Shown here: one piece after another, positions 25,201 to 36,732 of the stretch
Layout of the letters: every line of letters starts with the position of its first letter
How positions within the stretch are numbered: position 1 is the first letter of the stretch
Assembly: GCA_029747015.1 (NCBI GenBank)
Contig: JAKOGI010000142.1
Span: forward strand, 707,501 to 771,500
Source: Carnegiea gigantea
Taxonomy: Eukaryota; Streptophyta; Magnoliopsida; Caryophyllales; Cactaceae
Direction of reading: 5' to 3'
Length of the DNA: 64,000 nucleotides
Program-made: the position numbers and the translations under genes
The notes under the pieces: model-generated
Database searches by the model: none
Seen by the model: the letters and a program-made list of their open reading frames with translations, nothing else
Told to the model about the DNA's origin: nothing

Positions 25201-28200
25201 TCTCTGACGAGTCTATCCTTGTTTAGTTCAGTGATTGTGCCATCTTCTAGATCTTAGTTACCAAATTGGTGCACCCCCTGGGATCTCATTCCAGATCGCA
25301 CTTCATCCATGATTCAAAAATGCAGGGATTAGAAAATTTGTTGATCCTAAATTACCAAGAGAACCAGCAAAATCAAAAAGATATTTTGGATATGGCTACC
25401 CCCGATGCCCGTAGTAGAAGGAAGACAGGATAAGGAGGTTAAGGGCGGAACCACGAAGCACAAAGTGGATACACAAAGCGAACAGCATATTTGTAGCAAC
25501 CCTTCATTTTCTCTCATTCTTTCTCTCCTCTCTCACTGCTGACAGGTCTAGAGGCAATGAAGTTTCAAATTAGGGTGTTACTAATATCACTAAACAGTTT
25601 TTAAGTCACCAAGCTCTACATAGTCCTTCAACTTTAATTGAACTTAGGCATAACATCTATGCCTGGCCGTTTCTATCTGAAACGCTGGTTGACAATAAGC
25701 GGTTGTCATTTGCAAAAGATGGTTTGATATTGCCTGTCTTCTTAGTAATTCGAAATTGACAGTTCTTCTCACTTGCTAATGTAAAGGCAGAGGTAAAGTA
25801 ATTGCACCACTTGTACAAGCTCGCACCAGCAACCATCACAGCAAATAGCTAATGATGCTAGCAACCAACTATTTGTCAACAATGGGACACGATTGCCTAA
25901 AGGCTAAGAATATATACGTTCACCAATCCTTTTGTATTTATATAAGAGCCTCATTGTATATAAATGCGAGGTCCATATCTAAATCCTGAAAAGCAAGCAT
26001 AGATCCAAGCTCAAACGAATTGAGCTTAAGCTCAAAACCTTGGAATAACAAAGCTTCGCTCGAGTCTTCGACGAAGCTTGAACAAGCCAAAAATAGGCTC
26101 GAGCCTTTAGTAAGAAGAACTCAAGCTTGATTTTACCGAACCACAACCTGAGCCTGAGCTCAAATGCAAGCTCATGAGTTTGGCAAAGCTTGCATACACC
26201 CCCGAGCCAAATATTTAGATGTAATGCCAGCAGCATCCCCTTCCTCATAATGCACATACAATTCGTAACTACTAACTACCAACGTCAGCCTATGGAAACA
26301 GAACGTTACCGATGGAAAACTAGTCAGAGATCTCTTTCACGATCCTAAAATCTTCAATGATGACCTTCATTAGGGGGTTCTAGACAAGCTTTGTTCCATT
26401 TCAAGCATTAGAGCATTCATTTGAGCCTATGGGTGTCTATTAACCAGCAGAAAATCCAGCTCTGCAAAAAATTTCCTTGGCACCCAAACCACTTTGAATG
26501 AGAACGAAAAAGATGTTATGAAATGTTGTCAACAAACACCCATGATCCCCTTTCTCATTCTCCTCTCCAGCTCCCTCAGGCAATATGAGCATCTAGTTTT
26601 GAAAAATCCTGTTACTTTTTATGATGGCCTTATTCGCACTGCACCGCTCTTCTTAAATGTGATTCTAGAAAGCCAGAAAGATGGGCATTATGGTGGCATT
26701 CAATGTTGATAAATCACGCAGAATGACCTTATTGGCTCAATGATCTTCTCAGGTGTGATTGTAGAAAGCCAGAAAGATGGGCGTTATGGTGGCATTCAAT
26801 GTTGATAAATCACGCAGAATGACCTTATTGGCTCAATGATATCTTAAAATTGTATTCAATGAGGAAAGTGGCTTCATTGACACCATTTATAGACTCAGAA
26901 AATGGACCATGAATGCCACGAAGACAGACATCATGATACCATACAAACCGTCCAGAATACACACATATATCTTAGACTATTTTCAAGGATGTGTAGAAGC
27001 ATATTACAACTACCCACAATGGGAACATAATATTTGGAATATTTTGAGGGGTCAGTGGAAGCATGTAGTCATAATTTGAAAAATACTCAAAAACATTTAA
27101 ATAACCATGAAGACTGTGTGTAATAGCCTCATGTTAAAGGTGCCATGACGTTTTGGCCATTGTACCTCCAATACCACTTCGAATGGAATGAATTTCTCCC
27201 AAGAATTTCAAAGGGAATAGATTTTTTTCAAAATGACCAAAAACGGGCATTATGATAGCCCACAATATACCCCAAGCCATCTAAAATAGTCTTGAAAGGA
27301 ACACCTTCAAATAGCCCACAATATAACCTCAAGAGGTGAGACGAAGCACATAATTACCATTTAAATTCTCAGGAATTTCCCCAAATCCCAAAAATTGGCA
27401 TAATAACCTTCATTTTGCAGCTCCCAAGAGTCTAATTTTTGAAGGCAAGCCTCACTGAGTCACAAGTCTTTAACATCACAACCTGGATATCCTGAGGTGA
27501 CACAATTTCCCAATCCTCATTGAAGTGTCACCAAATGTGTGCATCAAGCTGCACATCATTGATATATTCAACAAAAGAACTACAGCCGAGATGGTCAACC
27601 AGCAAAGTTGGATATAAGTTTATTTCTGCTGAGGCTCTAACTTTCATCATGCATAGTGTTTCAACCACTTGCTCTAAACAAGAGAATCCTAAAATCCTCC
27701 CCAAAGCAAACCAGAAAAGCAGCATTGAGCATCTATCATATACGTTAAAACTGTTCATAAATCTAACATATGTTTTCTTTCAATACAACACTCTAGCACA
27801 AAGGATGCAATGACACTGGACACACAGAACAAGCACATAAATTTTGGTGAACAAGAAGTAACCAATGGCAAAGAAGCTTAAGTTCCCAATATGAAACATG
27901 CAAATTATTAAAAACTCCAGATTCAGAAGACGGACCTCCAACGTTGTCTTCAAATAAGGGCACGGCAAGCTTGGCCATGTCCCTTCTACCGGCAAACTCC
28001 ATCACCAACTTCTTATAAAACTCTTCCTCAAACTTGTCCTTCAACCCAAACCCCAAAACAATCTGCAAGAACATCGAAGCCTCAGCTGGCGCCATTCCAC
28101 TCAAGCCCTCTCCACCATCATTCGCAGCCGCCTTCGCCGCCTTCTCCCTCCAATCTCTCAGCAAACTCTCCGCCCTTTCTGCGGTTGCCCTCGAAAACCC

Positions 28201-28791
28201 AACTCCCAAACTGCCCTTCTTAAGTTCATCCGGCTTGAACATTCCCCCAACCAACACCCCACATACCCACCTCTTATCCGTCATCCAACTCTTTCCCGCC
28301 GCTTTCTGCTCCACAAACTCCCTCACAACATCAAGCACCAACCTCGGCGGATCAACAGCTTCCCCAATCGCGTTCAAAATCTCACTCCTAAACGCCGTCG
28401 ACTCTTTCCTCCTCGCAACGACAAGCTTCAGCACTCCATACGCATCCATCTTGCGACAAAGCGAAATCAAAGCCTGTGAGAATGGAACGTCGTCATTTTG
28501 GGGAGGTTTCTTGAACTCGTCAATGGCGGCCTGCTTCTGAGACTCGACGAGGGAGGAGAGAGAACCGAGACGGTCAGGGATGGAGTCTTCACGGTGTTGG
28601 AGGGATTCTAGGGTTTCGTGGAAGTCGGAATCTAGGGTTTGGAGTTTGGATTCTAGGGTTTGGGATCGGGAGGTGATGGCTTGCTCCAGGGAGGTGAAGT
28701 GGGATGTTAGGGTTTTGTAGAGGTCTACGCATGTTGAGAGTATAGTTTTTTGAGCTTCTAGCTTGTCGAAGAAACTCTGCACCTCCGCCAT
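22234..28791 (-). CDS. FRIGIDA-like protein (FRL4a-like), three exons
   Basis: Exons: 27936-28791, 22936-23090 and 22234-22815; total 1,593 nt, 530 aa. Intron 1 is 4.8 kb (donor GTCCGT, acceptor TGTGTCCAG) and intron 2 is 120 bp. The N-terminal 100 residues (FFDKLEAQKTILSTC, SLEQAITSRSQTLESK) are predicted coiled coil. The FRIGIDA domain runs from about 110 to 400, with LCRKMDAYGVLKLVVARRKE, PPRLVLDVVREFV and, across the exon 1/2 junction, GGIIDELVKKGKEVEAVYFA. LEKAKADKKK and a basic NKR segment follow. The last 120 residues are a Tyr/Ser/Gly/Pro-rich low-complexity tail (SSYGGNVGSYGSYDYG). FRIGIDA-family proteins are nuclear; FRI and FRL1 promote FLC transcription, but the role of FRL4-type members is less clear. 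The choice of acceptor at 23090 over one near 23150 was made because only it restores the conserved domain in frame. Subfamily assignment is from memory. Confidence 0.92.
23091..27935. other. Intron 1 of the FRIGIDA-like gene, repeat-filled
   Basis: It holds several C-tract/A-tract homopolymers (23355-23383, 23568-23587, 24797-24822), a GAGCTC/AAGCTTG-rich degenerate MITE-like segment at about 25985-26215, a recent 96-bp tandem duplication (26657-26840), and the diverged repeat family of MSH7 intron 5 (26400-27540). No open frame resembles a known protein. Confidence 0.6.
26657..26840. repeat. 96-bp tandem duplication
   Basis: Copy 1 (26657-26744) and copy 2 (26753-26840) differ at two positions by my count; both carry AAGATGGGC(A/G)TTATGGTGGC and CACGCAGAATGACCTTATTG. 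Offset 96 bp. Confidence 0.9.
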
Positions 28792-28964
28792 TGCCAGAGA
28801 GAGTTGGGGAAGTGAAGCTCGTTTAGCGCAGCGCAGGGAACACCCTGAACACCGAGGAAGAAGATGGAGAGAGAGAGAGTCCGTCAGTAATTGAGTAATT
28901 CTAACGTATATACGTATCTGCCATGCTCAGTATATAGTTATGTAAGAAGCATCACATAATTAGG

Positions 28965-29381
28965 CTAAAATCGTGTTCGAAAATAGTATTTTAGATAGTG
29001 TTTAATATTTTGATTAAGTTAATATATTAATTAGTTAATTTTTTGTGTTCGATAAATTAATATTTTTATTAGTATTTTAAATAACATTTGACATTTTAAG
29101 TAACATTTTTGAAAAGCTAATAGTATTAATATTTGACAGTTAAAAATAGGGTTTCATATTTTTTAGCCAAAAATATCCTTTAAAAACTTTATCTTTAGAA
29201 ATTATCTATATCATTTTATGTCAATTTACATTAATCAGCTAGCTTACCAACCAAATTTAGCGAACACATTAGTTTAAACCGCTTATCTAAACAGCTATCC
29301 GCTAACAGCTAAATTAGAAACGATATCCGCTATCTGAATTGTTTTCCGCTATCTAAACAGCTAATTTTGCGGGACATGGCC
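28965..29381 (+). mobile_element. MITE with AGCGGATAGC subterminal repeats, copy 1
   Basis: About 415 bp, collinear with the reverse complement of 35021-35438: shared words include GAAAAGCTAATAGTATTAA, ATCTATATCATTTTATGTCA and AAACAGCTATCCGCTAAC. The right end reads TTTTGCGGGACATGGCC. It has no coding capacity. Superfamily uncertain (hAT-like by its repeated subterminal motif). Confidence 0.75.
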
Positions 29382-30415
29382 TAAGCCTCTATCTCATTTT
29401 CCCTAACTCAACAAACATTTTCGTAATACAATGCTGCGGCAAAAAAAAAGATACACTGCAACATATCAAGCGCTCGTCCACTACAGGACTCCAAAGTTTA
29501 CACCTTGCTAGATAGTAGATACATATGTTTGAATCTAAAAATTTTTCAGAAGAGTTTGAATGTGAGATTGAGAAATGGTGCTGCAGGCTGAAATTTGGAG
29601 CCCATAATTAAGCTTTGGTGGCCCAATAATCAGAAACTGGGCCCAAACTCTCGATTGACTAAGGCCCTGTTCTTTTCGTGGTTTAATGAACCCAACTCAC
29701 TCATTCCCACACCCACCCACTCCTTCCCCCCTCCCTACTTTTTCCCACACTTAAACAACATGTCACTCATTCCCACTCTCACCCACTTTCATCCACTTCT
29801 ACCTATAATTACTATTTGGCATAGTTTGAAAACTTTTATAATTGATAGAATTGTACGTCCGAGTAGTCTGATACCAATTATGAAGAGTTTTATTTATTTT
29901 TCAGATGTTATTGAAATATTTGTAAGTTGTGCCATAAATTGTACATGAAATTATTTATGTTGTGCGTATTAAAGAAATGGTAATTTTTGTATTTTTTTAA
30001 TTTTTGCATTGATGAGCAAATGTTAGTTATTCGTGAGTGGTAGATATTTTCAGTTAAATTTGTATATGGAACATATGGTTGAGAATTGGGGACTGTCGTC
30101 GGCGAGCTGGGGAGGTGGCCGAGGGAGTTCGCACGATTCTAGGCTGGGTAGATCGAGGGGGCTAAGTCGGGGTGTTCGCAGGCTGGCTGGGCTGCTCGAA
30201 GGTGGCTGTCAGCATGCTACTACTGACAGGGAACGACCGGCTAGCGCTGCGCACGCCGGAGACTTTAAACGGCAGAGAGGGGTGTGCGAGAGATGTGAGG
30301 AAAGTTGAGAGTTTAGAGAGAGAGAGGAGAGCTGAGAGCAGAGAGTGTAGAGTGTAGAGAGAGAGGAGAGCTGAAAGTATAAGATTTGAGAGAGAGAGAG
30401 AGGAGAGCTGAGAGT

Positions 30416-32462
30416 TAGGGATGGCAATAAAACCCGTACCCGTTTTAAACCCGGAAAACCCGTCCCGTTTATAACCCAAATGGGTGACAAAAATGGGTTT
30501 TAAATGGGTATGGGACGGGTTTGGAAAAAAGAAAACGGGTACGGGTATAGACTTCACCCGCCCCAAACCAGAACCCGCCCCGTACCCGTTTGCATATAAA
30601 TTAAAAAAAAACCTAACCTAAATTATTCCCTAAATAAATGACGGCATGCCAGCCCAAAAGCTAAAACCTGTAGCCCAATTTACCCACCACTCCACATCTC
30701 CCAGTGACCCAGTACCAGATTTCATGCTTTTAGGGTTTTATCATCCTGATCGACACTCCACTCCGCATCTGCTTTTAGCCCACTTCTTCTGCCCGAGGAC
30801 CCCGACTCCTAGTGCTCTACTGCTCTCGCCTCTCTGCCTCTCTCTCTCTGCGACTCTACCTCTCTGCCTCTCTCTGCGAATCTGCCTCTCTGCCTCTCTC
30901 TGCTTGTCATTCCCTTCGAACTGCACAAGCTCTCTGCCTCTCCATCTCTCTGCTTGTCATTGCCAGTAGCTGCGAGCCTGCGACGACAACTTGAGCCAAA
31001 AAGGAAGCGATTCAAGCCTCAAGCGAAGCCATTGTCGAGTGTCGACTTTCCGTTCTTCTCCTCTCATCTTTCGGGCAGAGTAAGTACATCCAGGCCCAAA
31101 TATCTACATGAATCTGCTTTAATTTCATTTTTTGCATTTTTCTGGCCTTGTTGAATCTCTTGTTGAATGTGAAATTGTTTTGTTACTGAAATTGGGGTAA
31201 ACGTGTACTGATGGTGCTAGAAGAACTCTTGTTGAATGTGAAATTGTTTTGTTACTGAAATTGGGGTAAACGTGTACTGATGGTGGTGGAAGAACTCTTG
31301 CTGAATCTGAAATTGTTTTGTTACTGAAATTGAGACAGTAGGCCTCTGTGACTGACTGACTGTGAAGCCATTCATGAAACAACTTGAGATTAATTTGTTT
31401 TGAATCACTTTTGATACTGAAATCCCCCCCCCCAACCAAAAAAAAGAAAGAAAGGACGAAGTAATTAAGGAAAAGGAATTAAGATGAAGTTGAATTTCAC
31501 TAAGTTGGAGAGTGCTTATGCAATTGCTACTATTTTTGATGATTCCGACTCGGAGGAAGGAATAACAAGTGAAATTATTGATCCGGTAAAAAATGCTGAT
31601 GATAATTCAAACTTTTTGTATTTGATATTTAATTTTATTGTGAGGCGATAATCTTTTATTGAATTTTTTTATAGGAATCAGAGTGTGATTTTGGATTCGA
31701 AGCACATTGAGAACTTGATGAAGTTGGCGTCAAGTTAGGCGATATAATGTTATTGTAACTTTTGTCTTGGAGTTTCACACTTCCATTTTGAATAGTTGTT
31801 TCCAAATATATTGGTAGCTACTGGCACTTTGGTGATAAGTGTCAAACTTTGTTGTATGACTTGTTATTTGTTAATTGTGATTTAGTTGTGGGCTTATATA
31901 TGGTGCCTTAGTGAGTTATTGTGAACAGGTAACAGGTTGTAGTTTACAAAACTTATGGCTTGTACTTGAACAAATTTGCATGTTCTACACTGACATATAC
32001 AAACAATCAAAGTATCAATGTCATGAAATGCATGAAAGCAACCTCTACTCTACATCTTTATTTAGTAAGGCAATCAAGTGTCTGCTTTTGAGGCTTTTTG
32101 TGGTGCCCAATTGAGTCTACTGTGATATTTTTCCTGAATGTTGCCAACTTGTCATGGAAATCCAGAAAGGTGCCAACAAGGTGGATTGTGTTGACATTGG
32201 ATTGCTGATTTCAATGCCGAAGTGCAGTTTGGATGGGTAATTTATTAAATTCAAATATGAGTTTAATATGGGTATTGATTTTTAATTCCTATATAAACCC
32301 AAATAAAACCCGCAAACCCGCAAAAACCCGATGGGTAAGGGTACGGGTGTAGTTTTTCAATACCCGATGAGTAAAGGTACGGGTATGGGTATGATTTTTG
32401 AAAACGGGTATGGGTGAGGGTACGATTCAACCCACCCCGTACCCGCCCCGTCGCCATCCCTA
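30416..32462. mobile_element. Ac-like hAT element, non-autonomous, with 8-bp target duplication
   Basis: The ends are TAGGGATGGC and GCCATCCCTA, close to the Ac/Ds terminus, and the insertion is flanked by a perfect CTGAGAGT on both sides (30408-30415, 32463-32470), the hAT hallmark. Subterminal regions are dense in ACCCGTACCCG / GGGTACGGG words. Length 2,047 bp. A 5'-leader-like CT-rich stretch and a possible splice donor (GCAGAGTAAGT, about 31075) are followed near 31484 by a short open frame starting MKLNFTKLESAYA and rich in Asp/Glu, but no transposase domain survives. Probably an internally deleted derivative. Confidence 0.85.
31157..31335. repeat. 69-bp tandem repeat, about 2.6 copies
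   Basis: CTCTTG(T/C)TGAAT(G/C)TGAAATT recurs at 31157, 31226 and 31295 inside the Ac-like element; units are nearly identical. Confidence 0.85.
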
Positions 32463-33671
32463 CTGAGAGTGTAGAGAGAGAGAAGAGTTGAATGTACAGA
32501 TACATGGCACATGTCATGTTCTTATTGGAATACAGTTAGATATAATAAGATTACGTTTGGATAATATTTTTGGTGATATCTGATTTCGAATTTCAAACTA
32601 ATTTCATCGATATTGTTAACGTAATTAAGAATTGAGAAATAGTAACGTCCAATTTCAGTCAGACAGTGCAAAAATATCGCACAATGTGAATAATTAATTT
32701 GCACACAAAAAATGAAAATTGTCTATGTAATTTTCAGTTGAACAATCAATTAATCGTAACCCAACCAAAGTAAACCATATTTGCGCAACGTACAGTACGA
32801 TATTTAACTTTCAATTTCGGTGAAAATTAATAAATTTCGAAAATATACAACAAAAATTAACATCCGCAACTGATTCAACTCATTTACGAAAATTTAAATT
32901 TTTTGGGGGGCAACAACGACCATCAAACAATATTTTGTAACCGGCTAAACACATGAAGAAATTTTTTTCTATTCAAAATTTAATTTTAAGATTGTTACTG
33001 ACTATCATAAATAAAAAAATTACATTAAAATACAAAAATATATAATTTAAACCAACTCTCCCACTTCATTCAACTCATTTCAACTCCTGTCCATTCTCAC
33101 CCACTACTTTCCCTCCTTTCCCTCACTCACCCACCCCACCCATCATTTCCCACTAAAAAGAACAGGGCCTCAAATGTCACAATTTACTTTAAAGTGCATG
33201 AAAATGCATGAGGCATCACTAATTTATCTTTTACATGTTTTGTCGTGGGTAGTTGTAGTTAATAGTTTTAAAATCCAAATTTTATATGGATACTATTTAT
33301 ATGAATATTAATTAGTTCAAATGATTTGGCCAATAATTTTTTAAATAAGGTATCAGATCCGAGTCTTATAAATAAAGAAAACTTGTGACAATAGAGTTTC
33401 ACTTCATATATGCCAATAATAATTTGACTCTGATAAAATAAAGTCACAAAGACCAAAGAGTATGTATAACCTTCATCCCCCTTGCAATGTATGGGTAAGG
33501 TCACAATGCCAGAGCAATTACCCCCCGCCTTCTTTTTTTCTGCTCCCCCCACCCCCCGAAGGAGATTTCATAACAATAGAGCGTGCAAATGTAGTATTTG
33601 TGTGAAAAAGGATCTACTCTGACATTTGACGACATTTAAAACTCTAATCTTTCATAAGAAGAGCTAAAAAC

Positions 33672-33996
33672 GTCGTGTCCATTAATAGCATTTTGAATAA
33701 CGTTTAATACTTTAACCAAGTTAATGCATCAATCATTCAATATCTGTGTTTGGTAACCCAGTATTTCAAGTATCGTTTACCATTTCCAACGACGCTTCTA
33801 AAAAATCTAGTAATATTAGTTTTTGTCATTCAAAAGTAGTATTTCATATTTTTCTAGCCAAAAAATACCGTTTGAAAATTTTATCTTTAAAAATTATTTA
33901 TATTCTTTTATGTCAATTTATATTAACCAGCTAAATCAACAACTAAATTTATCAAACACAATTGCTTCTCGAAACAGCTACATTTGAAGGGCATGT
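33672..33996 (+). mobile_element. MITE with AGCGGATAGC family, copy 2 (degenerate)
   Basis: Same orientation as copy 1. It shares AATAACGTTTAATACTTTAA-like, TTCATATTTTTCTAGCCAAA and TTTTATGTCAATTTATATTA segments. Its right part is shortened, lacking most of the GCGGATAGC repeats, and ends near TTTGAAGGGCATG. Confidence 0.6.
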
Positions 33997-34321
33997 TTAC
34001 AAAACTCTTTTTCAAATGATATGATGTATACAGAACCATGCAGCAAGTGGCCAATGCTTCTCTCAGCATATTTCTTTTCTTTCTTTTTCTTTAAAAAAAA
34101 AAGAAAAACTAAAGGTTTCATATTTCATCCAGCCTTATCCAATCACTTAGCATAAGCTGATTGTATACTAATGATGTCTATAAGCACTGATTTGTTCAAT
34201 GCTTTCTTCATAAACAAGCATGTTGGCCCCAAAAACTTATTGATTAACAGCCCCAATTAAGAGCAATCAGGGCCTCTGATTAAGTTGAGTAAACCTCAAG
34301 AATTTAAAGGCAATCTTTAAC

Positions 34322-34435
34322 AACAACAACAACAACTCTCAGTGTGAGTCCCGCTTTCGCGGGGTTTGGGGAGATCCAACTGTAGGCAACCTTACCCCTA
34401 CCGGTATTCCTACCCATAGAGAGGTTGATAAAAAT
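34322..34435 (-). mobile_element. Au/TS-type tRNA-derived SINE, truncated, with target duplication
   Basis: An (AAC)n end joins CTCTCAGTGTGAGTCCCGC, a GGGGTTTGGGGAGATCC segment and GGCAACCTTACCCCTACC, as in plant Au/TS SINEs read backwards (TTG-repeat tail to the left). A 10-bp duplication AATCTTTAAC flanks it at 34312-34321 and 34436-34445. At 114 bp it is shorter than a full SINE. Confidence 0.75.
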
Positions 34436-35020
34436 AATCTTTAACATTTATCCTAAATTGGTCAGCATACAATGTATATATAAGATCGAGTCAGATACAT
34501 ACAAATAGTTTAATTAATTCAAATTACCTAATTACTCATAACAGTACAATGCATATGCACTGAAGGAAGAGGGTAGAGTGGATAACGATCCAGAAATGGA
34601 ATCAACCTCTCTATTTATAAGAATAAGACTATCTATATTTAAATTATTACTTGGATAGTATTGTCGTACTTTTTAAGAAAAAATGCATGTAAAATGGAAA
34701 ATCACTGAGCTTTGTTAGCACTAAAAAATTTTATATTAACACAGGTCGGTTCAAGTATTTTGATATTTATTCCCCTGAAGTAAGATATTGGGTTCAACTC
34801 TTGTAAATAGAAAAAATCTGTAATTGATAGTTTTACTCCTAACTGGGAAACATAGCTCGATTCTAGTAAAATAGAGAATATATAATCCCAAAAAATTGCG
34901 AAATTTTAGGGTGATCTTAATTTTTTATTATAAAACATAGAGGTTCACTTAACGTTATGAAATCTAATAGCACTGTACATCGCTATTTAATCAATATTTG
35001 CAATATTCTACAGTGTTAAA

Positions 35021-35438
35021 GGCCCTATTCAGCAAAATTAGCGGTTCAAATAGTGGATAGCGATTTAGGTAGCGGATAGCTGTTTAAATAGCGGATAGCG
35101 TTTCTAATTTAACCGTTAGCGGATAGCTGTTTAGAAGAGCAGTTGAATAAAAAGTGTTCGGTAAATTTAGCTGTTGGATAAGCTGATTAATGTAAATTGA
35201 CATAAAATGATATAGATAATTTCCAAAGGGTAATTTTTGATAAAAAAATATGAAACGCTACTTTTGAATGTAAAATGTTAATACTATTAGCTTTTCAGAA
35301 ACACTACTTAAAACGCTAAACGTTACTTGAAATGCTAGTCAAAACACTACGTTACTGAACACTAAAAATTACGTAATGAGTGTATTGACTTAGTTAAAAC
35401 GCTAAACGCTACCCAAAACGCTGTTGCCAAACATGCCC
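35021..35438 (-). mobile_element. MITE with AGCGGATAGC subterminal repeats, copy 3 (best preserved)
   Basis: 418 bp between GGCCCTATTCAGCA and TGCCAAACATGCCC, loosely inverted ends. The left part holds repeated (A)GCGGATAGC words (about 35040-35125). Opposite orientation to copies 1 and 2. No open frame. No clear target duplication beyond AAA. Confidence 0.75.
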
Positions 35439-35456
35439 AAAGTCTACGAAATAATT

Positions 35457-35720
35457 CTCCTTAAATATTTATCCGTTAACCTAATCCTATTCAAATATTC
35501 AGAAAGCGGAATATTTTTCGTAGTGCTGGGAAAACTAATAGGACGAGGTCTAACCACTCTCCAACACTTAGGTGGTGTGTGACCATTCAAACTCTTGAGT
35601 CGGACGACACGGTACTCCCGTGGAGAAATTTACTCGACTAAAACACGAAATGTGATTATTGTTCACCTAATTGATCAAGAGTTAATATTACAATGCCAAA
35701 ATTAAGATGAAAAATATTTT
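35457..35720. repeat. 264-bp direct repeat, left copy
   Basis: Matches 37494-37757 without gaps, with about 14 mismatches by my count (near 95% identity). Contains CCACTCTCCAACACTTAGG and GAGTCGGACGACAC. No open frame. Confidence 0.9.
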
Positions 35721-36205
35721 ATTCTGAATTTAAAAAATGGAACAAATATCTCTATTGTTCTTTAATAAAATTTTAATTGATTTTTATTTTTAATTGAGTG
35801 ATGGAACCAAATTTTTTTTCCTCCTTTTTTTGTTTGCTAAGTTATCATATGCCAATCTTTTGTTTACATTTTGTCAGTTTTTCTTTTTTTAAGGTGATTA
35901 AATGGCTTAAATTAAACAAAAATTTTTACTTATTTAAATTTTTAATAAATTTTCAAAATATATATTAACTCAAGACTGTGCGAAACACGAGATCTACCCT
36001 AGTAACTGATGACTTCTTTAAGCATTTGTATATGAAACCGAAGTTCATATTACATCTATATTAATTTTTGTGAGCATTTCTTTACTTGTAAAAAAAAAAA
36101 ATCTTGAAAAAAAAAATACGAAAATGTGACAAACTCAAAAGCTTGGAATGATTTTGATTTGCAATTGCCAAAAAAAAAAAAGAAAGTATATTAAAAAAAA
36201 AAAAA

Positions 36206-36610
36206 TCAGAAAACAACACAAATTACATCTTTATCCTTGGCAACATCAGAAATAGTTCTACCAGGAAAACCAGTGGTGATTAATCTAGTGGGAGCAGCGA
36301 ACCGCATGGAGAAGGATCTAGCGAGGCTATCAGGCTCATCATTCCACATCAACTCTTGATCGAAGTTCTGTGCATACGTGTAAGGATCATAGCCGGGTAC
36401 GTGCACCTGAGCATTGTGCGCCGCGGAGCAGTCGAATATTCTCATCTTCCTCCTCTCTCTCATCAGTTTCCTCCACAACGATCTCCATCGTGAATGTGAT
36501 GATGATCTGGTGCTCGTCGTCACTCTTAATGGACGGTCCAGATTCGTCGCCCGCCCTAGTTGGATGGTCTTTGTGCTTGATGTTGATGAACAGAGATTTC
36601 TTATCTCCAT
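36206..36610 (-). CDS. Small plant protein of unknown function with PGYDPYTYAQNFD motif
   Basis: The gene is intronless, 134 aa. I do not know its function. The N-terminus is Ser/Thr-rich, followed by a basic segment WRSLWRKLMRERRKMRIF (about residues 42-59), then VPGYDPYTYAQNFDQE, then SLARSFSMRFAAP near the C-terminus. This order (short variable N-terminus, basic Trp-containing stretch, YDPYTY..NFD, SRSFSxRFA) resembles a family of small, plant-only uncharacterised proteins, so I treat it as real. Support from context: a TATA box at 36723-36732, about 115 bp upstream of the ATG, a pyrimidine-rich leader, and higher GC than the flanks. No signal peptide or membrane segment is visible. It sits between two 264-bp direct repeats. 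Confidence 0.75.
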   Translation of the reverse strand: MEIRNLCSSTSSTKTIQLGRATNLDRPLRVTTSTRSSSHSRWRSLWRKLMRERRKMRIFDCSAAHNAQVHVPGYDPYTYAQNFDQELMWNDEPDSLARSFSMRFAAPTRLITTGFPGRTISDVAKDKDVICVVF

Positions 36611-36722
36611 TTTTCTTTTTCTTTTTCTTTTTCTTTTATTGATTGGAATAAAACTGGTTTTTGTGAAATCGGAAAAGTTGTGTAATATATGTGGAAGAAG
36701 AAGAGAAGAGGAGAGAGATTGG

Positions 36723-36732
36723 GTATATATAG
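36723..36732 (-). promoter_or_regulatory. TATA box of the 36.2 kb small gene
   Basis: On the minus strand this reads CTATATATACC, about 115 bp upstream of the ATG at 36610, followed by a CT-rich leader. The position fits a plant TATA box; the transcription start itself is inferred. Confidence 0.6.

Larger units (their letters stand above)
29662..33170. mobile_element. Composite 3.5 kb element with AGGCCCTGTTCTTTT terminal inverted repeats
   Basis: The left end AGGCCCTGTTCTTTT and right end AAAAGAACAGGGCCT are perfect 15-bp inverted repeats, the same ends as several short MITEs in this window. Subterminal regions are CCCAC-rich. The inside holds a GC-rich block (30095-30290) unlike the flanks, a GA-rich stretch, and a nested Ac-like element (30416-32462). 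I found no clear target duplication, so the two ends might belong to different insertions. Confidence 0.55.

Noticed and set aside
28034..28540. 168-aa plus-strand frame opposite the FRIGIDA-like exon 1
   Set aside because: Antisense shadow of a GC-rich coding exon; the sense frame matches a known domain.
31125..31439. 104-aa minus frame with repeated NFSNKTISHST
   Set aside because: It arises from the 69-bp tandem repeat inside a transposon and opposes the element's probable coding strand.
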